Shown here: positions 1 to 8,618 of the stretch, in pieces
Layout of the letters: every line of letters starts with the position of its first letter
Position numbering within the stretch: the stretch's first letter is position 1
DNA from: Helicobacter cetorum MIT 99-5656
Lineage (GTDB): Bacteria; Campylobacterota; Campylobacteria; Campylobacterales; Helicobacteraceae
Assembly (NCBI RefSeq): GCF_000259275.1
Contig: NC_017735.1
Coordinates: 1,240,001-1,304,000, forward strand
Length of the DNA: 64,000 nucleotides
Direction: 5' to 3'
Program-made: the position numbers and the translations under genes
Notes under the pieces: model-generated
What the model was told of the DNA's origin: nothing
The model's input: only the letters and a program-made list of their open reading frames with translations
The model's database searches: none

Positions 1-334
1 CCCAATAACTTGGGGGTGTGAAATCTTTTGCCCACCTATCATACTTGGTGCTATCATAAGCTTGTCCGCCTAAAGCACCACCCAAATTCACACTCCAGCC
101 CTTACCCAAATGCAAAGAACCTTCTAACTTACCCGTGAGATTGACAAAAGTCTCTGTAGGATAGATACCCTTAACGGGGTTAATCGGTGAATGGTTAAAG
201 CCCACTTTGGAGAAATTGATAAAATCTCCATGCACTTCATAAGTGAGTGCCCCTAACGATGTCGTAGAAAACAGAAGCGGCAGGGTAAAACGCTTCAGCA
301 ATGTAGCGGTAACTTTTCGTTTTTTTAGTTTCAT
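1..334 (-). CDS. Hof-family outer-membrane protein, 5' part only
   Basis: The reading frame begins at the ATG complementary to 332-334 and stays open to the left edge (111 codons), so the C-terminus is outside the window. It encodes a basic N-terminus (MKLKKRK), a hydrophobic signal peptide ending near SLGA, then the mature start LTYEVHGDFINFSKVGFN followed by an IYPTET motif. Those motifs recur in the next three Hof proteins (YxxxGxFxxFSKIGFN, GIYPTE), so this is a fourth paralogue of the cluster. In H. pylori the Hof family are outer-membrane beta-barrels of uncertain substrate. Family assignment is firm; which Hof member is not. Confidence 0.85.
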   Translation of the reverse strand, partial: MKLKKRKVTATLLKRFTLPLLFSTTSLGALTYEVHGDFINFSKVGFNHSPINPVKGIYPTETFVNLTGKLEGSLHLGKGWSVNLGGALGGQAYDSTKYDRWAKDFTPPSYW

Positions 335-444
335 TCCTCTTCCTTACTTTAAGAATAGAAAACATTCTATAAGAAAAAATTCTAGCATAAAAGAATGTAT
401 AATTAGCTTAAAATTAAGCCGATTTTCCTTAAAAAATCATTAAA

Positions 445-1896
445 TTAAAATTTAAAATGCAAGTTTGTCATTAAAAAACTTCTGTCTTGAACACTGGCTT
501 TAAAAACAGGGTTATATACAGAGCTAAAGGATTGTCCCACTTCATAACCATTATGCAAATGAGCCCGATAATATTCTAGAGTTAAAGATGCACTAACCCA
601 ATGGCTAAAATTATAACTTAAATCTAAGTTTATGGCTTGTTCATTCGCTCTAGGACTCGTAGTGATACGCCCTAAAACTTCCCATGAAAGTTTTCTCACA
701 TGCCCGCCTACTTTGGCATGAAGGGTAAAAGCGTTGGCATTCATGTTAGCCGCACTCAGCCAGTCATAAACGGTGTTAGTCCAAAAGTTAAACCCTATTA
801 ACTCAGGGTCAGTATAAGGGGTATAAGCGTTTGCATTTCCCCAAGTCTTATAAATGCCATAGCCCACATAAAATTTGTTGATAGTAAAGCGTTGCTTGAA
901 TAAAAACATTTGTGCGTTAGTGCCTGCATAGGAGCTATAAAAGATATTATGCGATAGGGCTGGATTATAGTAAGGAAAAAAGCCCATAGCAGTAGTGTAA
1001 ATAGAAAGGTGTCTGTGGTTTTTTAAAGGAATATTATAAACATAGGTAGCTTGAATGCCCGGAGCGATGTAGGTATTAGGCGAAAAGTAGAAAAAAGGGT
1101 TGATAGAAAGTCCCTTTTTATGCCATGTGATACTCCCTGAATGGATGCCTAAATTGACCTTTTTACCTTGCTTGTTTGTGGTTACAATGGGGGCGAAATA
1201 ATCATAAATCCATTCATCATAAGTCCAAGCCATACCATAGGAGCTAAACCACCAAAAGGTGAAATCTTTAACATTGAGTGTGGCTTCAAAACCCTGAGTA
1301 TAGCCATCCATAAAATACGCATTCCCGACATAACGCCCCGCTTTAATTCTAAAAATGTTTTTATAGCCATACTCCAAATAAGCTTCATTCACTACGAATT
1401 GATGCGTGTTAGCACTCATCCACTGATTGCCCACATTATTCCAAGTAGCACAAGGAATAGTCCCGCTTGCCACACACCCCCCATTACCCACATTATTAAT
1501 CCCATTAGCATTATTAGTCCCCCACCCTGAAGCCCCATAATACCCATGCCATGCTCCATAATACATCCACATCATAGAGCCAAAGGGTTGGTTATTAGCT
1601 TGATTGATAATATTTTTTGTGCCATCATAAGCAACCCCACCACCCATAAAACCTAATTTAGCCGTAAAAGAATGGTCTGAAATATGTTTGGGCAGTAAAT
1701 CCGCTTTTGCATTCAAAAAACCTGTTACAGCACTAAAAGTTTCTGTGGGGTAGTAGCCGGTTTTTGTATTAAGGGGCTTGTTATTAAAGCCGATTTTGGA
1801 GAAATTTCCAAACGAACCGCTCACTTTATAACTAAAAGCATTTAAAGAATAAACAAGACAAACTGAAAGGAAAAAGGCTTTTTTGAAACTTAACAT
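445..1896 (-). CDS. Hof-family outer-membrane protein
   Basis: A 483-residue protein if started at the ATG at 1896, which has AGGGAGA just upstream. An in-frame ATG at 1941 would add 15 residues ahead of the signal peptide and has no such site. The signal peptide (MLSFKKAFFLSVCLVYSLNAFS) is followed by the family's FGNFSKIGFN and GYYPTETF motifs. The body is rich in aromatic and glycine residues with alternating strands, and it ends in phenylalanine (LHFKF), the typical barrel signature. The second domain shares FxFSPxTYxAPG with its neighbours. Probably an outer-membrane porin-like barrel. It lies 161 bp downstream of the next Hof gene, with its own possible promoter. Confidence 0.9.
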   Translation of the reverse strand: MLSFKKAFFLSVCLVYSLNAFSYKVSGSFGNFSKIGFNNKPLNTKTGYYPTETFSAVTGFLNAKADLLPKHISDHSFTAKLGFMGGGVAYDGTKNIINQANNQPFGSMMWMYYGAWHGYYGASGWGTNNANGINNVGNGGCVASGTIPCATWNNVGNQWMSANTHQFVVNEAYLEYGYKNIFRIKAGRYVGNAYFMDGYTQGFEATLNVKDFTFWWFSSYGMAWTYDEWIYDYFAPIVTTNKQGKKVNLGIHSGSITWHKKGLSINPFFYFSPNTYIAPGIQATYVYNIPLKNHRHLSIYTTAMGFFPYYNPALSHNIFYSSYAGTNAQMFLFKQRFTINKFYVGYGIYKTWGNANAYTPYTDPELIGFNFWTNTVYDWLSAANMNANAFTLHAKVGGHVRKLSWEVLGRITTSPRANEQAINLDLSYNFSHWVSASLTLEYYRAHLHNGYEVGQSFSSVYNPVFKASVQDRSFLMTNLHFKF

Positions 1897-1967
1897 AAAA
1901 CTCTCCCTAAACTTAATCTTAAAGACAAAATTTTTATGCAAGTTATGGCCAAACTTGTTATGTGATT

Positions 1968-1973
1968 ATTATA
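1968..1973 (-). promoter_or_regulatory. candidate -10 box upstream of the Hof gene at 445-1896
   Basis: Read on the minus strand this is TATAAT, about 70 bases before the ATG at 1896. It lies in an AT-rich 161 bp gap, so chance is possible. It suggests separate transcription from the Hof gene upstream. Confidence 0.35.
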
Positions 1974-2057
1974 ATACCAATAATCTTAAGAAAAATTAAA
2001 AATCCCCTATCGGCTATATTTTTTATTTAAATTAATTGTAAATAGTATTTTAGAAAA

Positions 2058-3602
2058 TTAAAATTTCATTGTAATGTTAGTCATCATGTAACTTCTATCT
2101 TGATAATTAGCGCTAAAATCACCATCAGGGTTATTGAACTTAGGTGCACCAAAATAACCTACCTGATAGCCTTCATGAATTTTTGCACCATAATAAGCAA
2201 TTCTAAAATTCAGAAATACGACTTCGCTAAACGCATAGCTCGCATTGAATTGCAAAGAATATTCATTAGCCCTCCCCATATGCCCTGATGCGTTTCTATT
2301 CGCCTTAGAAACACGCCCAAAAATATGCCATGCAAAACGCTTATGAATCCCCCCAACAGAAGTGTAAAAGGTAAAAGTATTTGCATTTGTAATTGCATCA
2401 GCTAACCCATCATAAGCGGTATTATCCCAAAAATCATAACCAATCATGCTTGCATGCGTTGTTGTAGCACTAATATTGTTTCCTATGTAGGAAGTATTAT
2501 TACCTAAGGGCATGGTATGAGAGCCTAAAAAGGCATCGGAGTTACCAAAAGTGTTGTAAAACCCAATAGACCAATTGAAATTATCCCACCAAAAAATTTG
2601 ACGGATATTTAAGGTTACACCCTTTCTACCCAGTAATGAGCCATGTGGCGTGCTATCTTCTATACTATAGCTGTGAGTTTCTGGATTATACCACCCTTTG
2701 TAATATAAAGGAAAAGTGGTCATTATCATGCTTTGAGAGCGAAAACCCACATTTTTAAAATCTCTATTAGTGTCATAAACGAGCTTAAAACCTGGGGCGT
2801 TATAAGTCTTAGGCGAAAAGTAGTAAAAGAACTGAGCGTCTAAGCCCTTGTAAGAATAAGTTGTAGTGATTCCATGCCAGCCATAATTTATCCAATCATT
2901 GCTATTATTTGGATTTCCCCCCTTTTTTAAATAAGGCGTTGTGGCATAAAACTCATAGAGCCAAGAATTAAACGCCAAACCCCTTCCATAAGAACTCCAC
3001 CACCAAAATTTCAATTTTTGCGTCTCGCTTTTAAAGGGCTGATAATACACTTCCCACCCCTGATTAGAACCGCTCATAAAATCAATATTAGCCTCATAAC
3101 GCCCTAGTTTAAAACCAACAATATCTTTATAATCGTATTGTAAAAAGGCGGTATCCAACACATAAGGTCTTGCATGATAGGCGGCCGCATTAGCTGTGCC
3201 TGTGTAAGCGGGCCCTAGATATTTATTAAAAAAATACCCATGATAACCTCCAATAAAATTCTCTACAATAGAGCCATAAGGCTTTCCATTCGCTTGGTCA
3301 ATATCGTATTTTGTCTTGTCCCAAGGAACTGCCGCTAGAGTGCCTCCTAGAGAAAAAGAGAGTTTGTGATTAGCGGTGTGTTTAGGAAGCAAATCCAACT
3401 TAATTTGCGCCATACCCACAATATCTGCAAAACTCTCAGTCGGATAAATCCCTTTTTTAGAATTGATTTTAGAATTGTTAAAACCAATCTTAGAAAAACT
3501 TTCTAAAGTGCCATTGAATTGATAATCAAAAGCCCCCAAACTACAAAACAGAAAAGGCAAAAGCGATACAGAATAAGCAAGAAAACACTTTCCTTGTTTC
3601 AT
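2058..3602 (-). CDS. Hof-family outer-membrane protein
   Basis: A 514-residue Hof paralogue. The ATG at 3602 is preceded by AGGGAGA at good spacing. The N-terminus is a signal peptide (MKQGKCFLAYSVSLLPFLFC) followed by AFDYQFNGTLESFSKIGFN and KKGIYPTESF. Central motifs include FWWWSSYGRG and FYYFSPKTYNAPGFKL, both near-copies of segments in the plus-strand paralogue at 4106-5533. It ends ITMKF with a terminal Phe, as expected for outer-membrane insertion by BamA. The substrate is unknown. The tandem arrangement and shared motifs point to local duplication followed by divergence. Confidence 0.9.
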   Translation of the reverse strand: MKQGKCFLAYSVSLLPFLFCSLGAFDYQFNGTLESFSKIGFNNSKINSKKGIYPTESFADIVGMAQIKLDLLPKHTANHKLSFSLGGTLAAVPWDKTKYDIDQANGKPYGSIVENFIGGYHGYFFNKYLGPAYTGTANAAAYHARPYVLDTAFLQYDYKDIVGFKLGRYEANIDFMSGSNQGWEVYYQPFKSETQKLKFWWWSSYGRGLAFNSWLYEFYATTPYLKKGGNPNNSNDWINYGWHGITTTYSYKGLDAQFFYYFSPKTYNAPGFKLVYDTNRDFKNVGFRSQSMIMTTFPLYYKGWYNPETHSYSIEDSTPHGSLLGRKGVTLNIRQIFWWDNFNWSIGFYNTFGNSDAFLGSHTMPLGNNTSYIGNNISATTTHASMIGYDFWDNTAYDGLADAITNANTFTFYTSVGGIHKRFAWHIFGRVSKANRNASGHMGRANEYSLQFNASYAFSEVVFLNFRIAYYGAKIHEGYQVGYFGAPKFNNPDGDFSANYQDRSYMMTNITMKF

Positions 3603-4105
3603 GACATTCTCCCTATATTTAATATAGTATAACCTTTTCTCTAGTTATAAAATACAATCAAAAAATAATATAAAATTAAGACATCAATTAAAACTTATGG
3701 CTACTATTTTAATTTTTTCTGTTTAGATGTTTCATTATTTTACAAAAAATACCCCTTTATTATAAATTTGTTTAAAATTACTAAGTATTAAAATAATATA
3801 TTTGTTACCTTTAACAAGGTATGTTTAACTTGACTGCAAAATGAAAATCAATACAACTTCCATTAGGACACATTTAAAAGGCAAGGAAAAAACCCCCATT
3901 GAATTATCGTTGTTGCCCATATTCTACTCAAAAATACTCAAAACATTTATTTTTGTTCGTTTTATAAATAATTTTCTGTTAATTATTTGTTAATTATCAA
4001 TAGAATTAAGCAACCAAAAAGTTATAACTAAATACCAAAATTGCCTTATATTGAGATATTTAAGACAAAGTAAGGATTTAACCTTATGATATTTAGGAGA
4101 TAGCG
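3603..4105 (+). other. 503 bp AT-rich divergent intergenic region between two Hof genes
   Basis: No convincing ORF or RNA gene is seen. The region separates a minus-strand Hof gene (start 3602) from a plus-strand one (start 4106) and must carry both promoters. Visible elements are a GTTACCTTTAACAAGGTA-type imperfect inverted repeat near 3805-3825 and a tandem GTTAATTAT repeat near 3977-3996. A five-codon mini-ORF (ATG at 4086, stop at 4101-4103) ends just before the TTG start of the plus-strand gene. None of these can be assigned a function from sequence alone. Confidence 0.5.
3626..3631 (-). promoter_or_regulatory. candidate -10 box of the Hof gene at 2058-3602
   Basis: On the minus strand the sequence is TATACT, about 24 bases before the ATG at 3602. 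This would give a short leader that still contains the AGGGAGA ribosome-binding site. Confidence 0.45.
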
Positions 4106-5533
4106 TTGAAACATTTGTTAAAGTCTGTTAGTTGTTGTTTGAGTTTAAGCTTGAGTCTTTTAACACCTAAAATGCTGCAAGCTTTTGATTATCAATTCAG
4201 TGGTTTTGTAACCCAAGCTTCCAATATTGGTTTTAATCAACATAAAATCAATAGAGCAAAAGGAATATATCCTACACCACAATACGCCACTATTTCTGGC
4301 TATCTTGGGACAAATTTTCATCTCATCAAAAATGATAAACATATCCTAAAGGGGGCTGTTGGGGGTATGATAGGCTCTATCTTTTATGATGGCACCAAGA
4401 AGTTTGAAGACGGCTCTGTAGCCTATGACCTTTTTGGGTTTTATGAAGGGTTTCTTGGCGAAAAGGATAATGTTTTAGAAACCGATACCCTTGAAATTGA
4501 AAATTTCAAAAAAAATCAAAATGTGCATAACTATGTTTTAAGCGACGCCTTTTTGGAATACCGCTATAAGAATCTCTTTGGTTTTAAGGCTGGTCGTTAC
4601 CAATCAAGTGCACTTTTTAAAAGTGCTTGGACTCAAGGCTTTGAAGCTTTTATCCAGCATAAGGATTTTCGTTTGTGGTGGTTTAGCTCTTTTGGCAGGG
4701 CTTTTGCCTATGGCGCGTTTTTAATGGATTGGTATGCTGCTAGAAAGACTTATTCCAAAGGTTATGTTAAAAATTCTCAAGGGGGATACACTCCTAAAGG
4801 GCATAAAACAACCTTAGGCGTGCATGCTTTACAAGCCACTTATAAATGGCGTTCTTTGTTTATAGAAGGGTTTTTTTATTTTTCCCCACAAACTTTCAAC
4901 GCTCCGGGCTTCAAACTAGAATACAACACTAGTCCTAATTTTAGTGCTGTAGGGTTTCGCTCCAAAACAACCCTTATAGCCCTTTTTCCTATTTACTATC
5001 CTTGGATGCTTGTGGAAGAAAATGGAACACCTGTTTATGAAAATGACACTAAAGCCACTCAAAACGGACAGACTCTTTCTATCCAGCAACGCTTTGATTA
5101 CAACCAATTTTATACTTCGCTCACGCTTTACAAGGTCTTTCAAAACGCAAATACTTGGATAGGAAAAATGGGAAACCCCACAGAAGTGCTATTAGGGGGG
5201 AATAGCATTTATGCGGGCTATTGGGGAACAGGCATCAAGGCTAACGCCATTACCATTGCCCTTGCTGTTGGGGGAATCCATCTTAATAAAAAATTTTCAT
5301 GGAATTTTATCGCCCAATATTCAAGTGCACCCGTTTCCTATGAAGCACGAGCCGTATTGTCATTATTCTACACTATCACGCCTTATCTCAAGGCTTCTGT
5401 AGAGCTTATTTATTATGGCATACACACTAACAAAGGCTATAAAGCTGGTGCAAACGAAGCCATTGCTAGCGATTTTCCCGCCCTTTATTCTGATAGAAGC
5501 GGAGTAAAAACAAACTTAGTCATGGAGTTTTAA
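4106..5533 (+). CDS. Hof-family outer-membrane protein
   Basis: A 475-residue Hof paralogue with a TTG start at 4106, set by AGGAGA six bases upstream. The signal peptide (MKHLLKSVSCCLSLSLSLLT) leads into AFDYQFSGFVTQASNIGFN and KGIYPTPQY, the same mature start as the minus-strand neighbours. FRLWWFSSFGRAFAYG and FYFSPQTFNAPGFKLEYN match the paralogue at 2058-3602. It ends NLVMEF with a terminal Phe. It is transcribed divergently from the other Hof genes and convergently with frpB. Outer-membrane location is well supported; substrate unknown. Confidence 0.9.
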   Translation: MKHLLKSVSCCLSLSLSLLTPKMLQAFDYQFSGFVTQASNIGFNQHKINRAKGIYPTPQYATISGYLGTNFHLIKNDKHILKGAVGGMIGSIFYDGTKKFEDGSVAYDLFGFYEGFLGEKDNVLETDTLEIENFKKNQNVHNYVLSDAFLEYRYKNLFGFKAGRYQSSALFKSAWTQGFEAFIQHKDFRLWWFSSFGRAFAYGAFLMDWYAARKTYSKGYVKNSQGGYTPKGHKTTLGVHALQATYKWRSLFIEGFFYFSPQTFNAPGFKLEYNTSPNFSAVGFRSKTTLIALFPIYYPWMLVEENGTPVYENDTKATQNGQTLSIQQRFDYNQFYTSLTLYKVFQNANTWIGKMGNPTEVLLGGNSIYAGYWGTGIKANAITIALAVGGIHLNKKFSWNFIAQYSSAPVSYEARAVLSLFYTITPYLKASVELIYYGIHTNKGYKAGANEAIASDFPALYSDRSGVKTNLVMEF

Positions 5534-5556
5534 GCTCATCTCTTTTAACAGAGATA

Positions 5557-5586
5557 AACCCCACATCATTTTTTGGGGGGGGGGTT
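5557..5586. terminator. possible convergent terminator between the Hof gene and frpB
   Basis: AACCCC at 5557-5562 can pair with GGGGTT at 5581-5586 across a loop containing T6, with several alternative registers because the 3' arm is a G10 run. It sits between two convergent genes. The stem is short, so strength is uncertain. Confidence 0.4.
5575..5584. repeat. G10 homopolymer immediately after the frpB stop codon
   Basis: Ten consecutive G on the plus strand (C10 on the frpB sense strand) start directly after the frpB TAA. Poly-G/C tracts of this length are slippage-prone in Helicobacter, where they switch genes on and off. This one is outside the reading frame and could only change the 3' UTR or hairpin. 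Confidence 0.9.
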
Positions 5587-8014
5587 AAAACTTATAAGAC
5601 ACTTCAAACCTAGCATTAAAACCTGGTTCTGCCATGCCCATTGCATATTTATCCTGATTAGGCTCATCAGGGCTCATCACAGGGCTTGCCTGATTGATAT
5701 ATTGTTTGTTAAAAATATTATTAAACACCGCATTAAGACTTAGCCCCTTAAGTTTTTTATAAGTTGGCTTATAAGTAATAAAGAAACTACTCACCCCATA
5801 ACCAGGTTTATGCACATGGAAAATGCCAGGCTTTTTAGCACAATTACTAGGGCGTCTGTCAATATCTGTAGGACTATTACGATAAGGGCTATAAGCACAA
5901 TAATCTAAATTAGTAACAAAGCGTGAAAGCCATGTAAAACTAAGACCAGTGCGTGGAATCGTATAACTTGCCGTTAAAATAAATACATTACCCGTAGTGG
6001 CTGCTAATTCGTATACATCAGCTAACATACGACCTTTTATGCTAGGCCATGAGCGTGCCACGCTTAAACCTAAAGAAAAGCCTTGATATTTAGCTGTGCC
6101 TGAAACTTCATAACCAGGGACATAGATAATATCTTTTTTAGGTAGGTTTGTTACATACAGCGTTGAAGAGAATTGGTTAATATAATTAGAAATCAATTGG
6201 ATAAAACCAGCAGCCCTAAAATCAAAATACTTACTACTATATTCTGTATTAAATTCTGCATTTTGTCCAATCTCAGGTTTTAAATGCCTGTCGTAGCGTA
6301 AATTATCTTGACGCATCCATACTAAACCCCCAGGCATAGGTCCTCTTGTTACATACGCATAAGAAAGCCTGAAATTTAAATTTTCTAAAGGCGAAACATT
6401 TAAGGCCGCACTTGGACTGAAGCCTTGCGTTACATGCAATTGCCAATCTTTATCCACCAAAGTATAAACATCATAACGAGTTCCTGCCCCCAAAGTTACC
6501 ATAGGATGTAAAGTGTAGTTAGCTTGTGCATACACTCCAATTACATTGGCCGTAGCACCATTTCTTTGACAATGCCCATTCATATTAGGGTCATTAGGCC
6601 CTTTAACTTGTAAGCAAGCATCAGGAGCATCGCCAGGTCTTACTAACTCGCTATTAGGGATAGCCTTATCAAAAGTAGTTAGATTTTGATAGTTCAGCCC
6701 GTATTCAAAAAGGTTTTCGCTGTTATGATTAATGGTGTGAATCACATTAGCGTTAAACCCAGAGTTAATAATAAATAAATCCTTTTTAGCTACCACAGAA
6801 CCTCCGCCAAGATTTTTAAAAGTAATGGAGCAAGTTTTATTAATCGCATCATAAATACCACCTTGTGCTACACATCTATTTTCTTTATCTGTGGGAAGTT
6901 GTGGGTTTGGGGTGAAAGGAATAATAGTGGCAATATCTGTGGGTCTAAAAAGGGGCTTAATATTTACATTTCTCACACTCGCATACGCATTCATTTTTAA
7001 TTTAGGGTCGCCAAAATGATTCCCCCCTTCTCTCTCATAACCTAAACTAAGATTATGCACCACATTAATACTATGGGTTTTAAACAATTTCGCATCATTT
7101 TCAAACAAACAATCGCTAGGGTTTTGCTCGTTAGGAAAAGCGTTAAAATCACCGCAAGAATAAGGTAAAAAAGTCCCAGTAAAATTCGCTCTTAGGGGGC
7201 GATTTGCACTATCTCTTGTCATGTTATAGCTTAAAGTTAAGGTATCTCTTTCACTTAAATAGGCGTTAATTTTAGTCATTACATTGTTTTGCTCGCTTGG
7301 GCTTCCTGTAACCTTGTTATCCGCTTTGGGGTTAAAAAGGTTTTTCATCGCATTATTACCATCACGATAATAGAATATATTTTGGTGCGTATAGTATAAA
7401 AGCACATCAAAATAATTGCCACGATAGGCTGCTATAGCTGTTTCTCTATCCCCAAAATTCGTCAAAAAGGTTGCGGCCGCACTCATCGCATAATCTTTGC
7501 CTTTAGGCAAAAAATCGCTCGCACCTTTAGTTTCCATTTTAATCGCACCAATTAAAGCCATAGGCCCTGCACTCGCTTGAGCAGCACCCTTAGTTACGAC
7601 CACGCTTTTTAGCATACCAGGGTCAATAACGGTATTTCCTTGATGCCCATAGCTTGCTCCCATTTGTGCCGCACCATCTACAGTAACTCTAGCAAGCCTA
7701 TCTTCAATGCCACGCACATAAATTTTTTGTGCCATAACCGCACCACCGCCTACATTGATATTAGGGTTTCTTCTAAACATATCACTGATTTGATTAGCCT
7801 GTCTTCTTTCTAATTCTTTGATAGAAATAGTGGTTTTATTGTTGTAATTAAAGATTTTAGCCGCTTGAGTGGTAACTTTGCCTAAAGTATGCTCGTTTTT
7901 GCCTTTTCTTTCTGTCTTTCTCTCTTCTTTAGCTTCTAGTTCACTCATCGTCAGTAAGACCAAAATCATAGAAGCACTGCAACGGCTTCTAAAATGCTTA
8001 GTGTGATTGCTCAT
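5585..8014 (-). CDS. frpB: FrpB-type TonB-dependent outer-membrane receptor
   Basis: About 809 residues from the ATG at 8014, which has ACTAGGA six bases upstream; an in-frame TTG at 8020 abuts that site too closely. After a signal peptide comes a TonB plug domain (about residues 55-190: ISIKELERRQANQISDMFRR, QKIYVRGIEDR, VTVDGA, PMALIGAIKMETKG). A 22-strand type barrel follows, ending FEVSYKF. FrpB proteins take up iron or haem with TonB-ExbBD energy. Its place beside the YrdC gene and carB matches HP0915/HP0916 of H. pylori 26695, which as I recall is interrupted there; here the frame is intact. The ligand cannot be deduced from sequence. Confidence 0.9.
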   Translation of the reverse strand: MSNHTKHFRSRCSASMILVLLTMSELEAKEERKTERKGKNEHTLGKVTTQAAKIFNYNNKTTISIKELERRQANQISDMFRRNPNINVGGGAVMAQKIYVRGIEDRLARVTVDGAAQMGASYGHQGNTVIDPGMLKSVVVTKGAAQASAGPMALIGAIKMETKGASDFLPKGKDYAMSAAATFLTNFGDRETAIAAYRGNYFDVLLYYTHQNIFYYRDGNNAMKNLFNPKADNKVTGSPSEQNNVMTKINAYLSERDTLTLSYNMTRDSANRPLRANFTGTFLPYSCGDFNAFPNEQNPSDCLFENDAKLFKTHSINVVHNLSLGYEREGGNHFGDPKLKMNAYASVRNVNIKPLFRPTDIATIIPFTPNPQLPTDKENRCVAQGGIYDAINKTCSITFKNLGGGSVVAKKDLFIINSGFNANVIHTINHNSENLFEYGLNYQNLTTFDKAIPNSELVRPGDAPDACLQVKGPNDPNMNGHCQRNGATANVIGVYAQANYTLHPMVTLGAGTRYDVYTLVDKDWQLHVTQGFSPSAALNVSPLENLNFRLSYAYVTRGPMPGGLVWMRQDNLRYDRHLKPEIGQNAEFNTEYSSKYFDFRAAGFIQLISNYINQFSSTLYVTNLPKKDIIYVPGYEVSGTAKYQGFSLGLSVARSWPSIKGRMLADVYELAATTGNVFILTASYTIPRTGLSFTWLSRFVTNLDYCAYSPYRNSPTDIDRRPSNCAKKPGIFHVHKPGYGVSSFFITYKPTYKKLKGLSLNAVFNNIFNKQYINQASPVMSPDEPNQDKYAMGMAEPGFNARFEVSYKF

Positions 8015-8026
8015 ATTCAATCCTAG

Positions 8027-8044
8027 TTATAATAATTATTGTTT
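8027..8044 (-). promoter_or_regulatory. AT-rich palindrome upstream of frpB, possible Fur operator
   Basis: The palindrome AATAATTATT (8031-8040) lies about 17-26 bases before the frpB start inside TTATAATAATTATTGTTT. It resembles the AT-rich box reported for H. pylori Fur (TAATAAT-n-ATTATTA) but lacks the central spacer. Iron control would fit FrpB. The match is weak in such AT-rich DNA. Confidence 0.25.
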
Positions 8045-8178
8045 CTAAAAAACAAAATGTTATTGTAACAAAAAAAATATTATCCTAATCTTAAAAAGAA
8101 CCACCTATTTTTACAAACAAACACTAAACACAAACTGCATTCATAACTTAATAGCACTATTACGATGATTTCTCTGTG

Positions 8179-8610
8179 CTATCTTATTCTCACTTTTTTA
8201 CACTTATAGAGTTTAAATATCTTAGAGCTAGTGCTTTCAAATAAGCCCCTTTCATCGCTTATGACTACATCAGCAAGACTGAAAGCCACTTCTTTATCAT
8301 AAGCTTGTTGTGTGAGATTAGCCGAAGTGCTATAGAGCGTTTTAAAACGCTTCAAAAAATCCCTATGCCTACCACTAATTACACGAACAGCCTTTGAATT
8401 AGGGTAAATAAAGGTCGTTTTAGTGCTTCTTCTAACGAAATTTTTAAACTTAATAGGCACACGCACCAAGCTTTTTAAAGTGCAAAAGTCATGGCTTTCT
8501 ATTAAAACGCCTTTATCTTTGGGGCGTTTTTTTAAAGTATTGAGCCTTTCACTATCTTTAGAAAGTAATCCAATCGTTGTATCGCTTTGGGCTAAATACA
8601 CTAATGCCAT
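8179..8610 (-). CDS. short YrdC/Sua5-domain protein (TsaC-like)
   Basis: 143 residues. The N-terminus YLAQSDTTIGLLS and LNTLKKRPKDKGVLI match the YrdC/Sua5 fold that makes threonylcarbamoyl-AMP for the t6A modification of tRNA. There, a P/STDTxYGL segment and a KxRPxxKP segment line the nucleotide pocket. STSANLTQQ resembles the family's S(T/A)SANxSG motif. The protein is shorter than typical TsaC (about 190) and lacks part of the N-terminal strand. It starts 8 bases after the carB stop with no clear ribosome-binding site, so coupling to carB is likely. It corresponds to HP0918. Whether it is the active t6A enzyme or a paralogue is unclear. Confidence 0.75.
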   Translation of the reverse strand: MALVYLAQSDTTIGLLSKDSERLNTLKKRPKDKGVLIESHDFCTLKSLVRVPIKFKNFVRRSTKTTFIYPNSKAVRVISGRHRDFLKRFKTLYSTSANLTQQAYDKEVAFSLADVVISDERGLFESTSSKIFKLYKCKKVRIR

Positions 8611-8618
8611 AAGACTAA

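Noticed and set aside
4086..4103. Five-codon mini-ORF just before the plus-strand Hof gene
   Set aside because: Too short to distinguish from chance, although its stop lies two bases before the TTG start.
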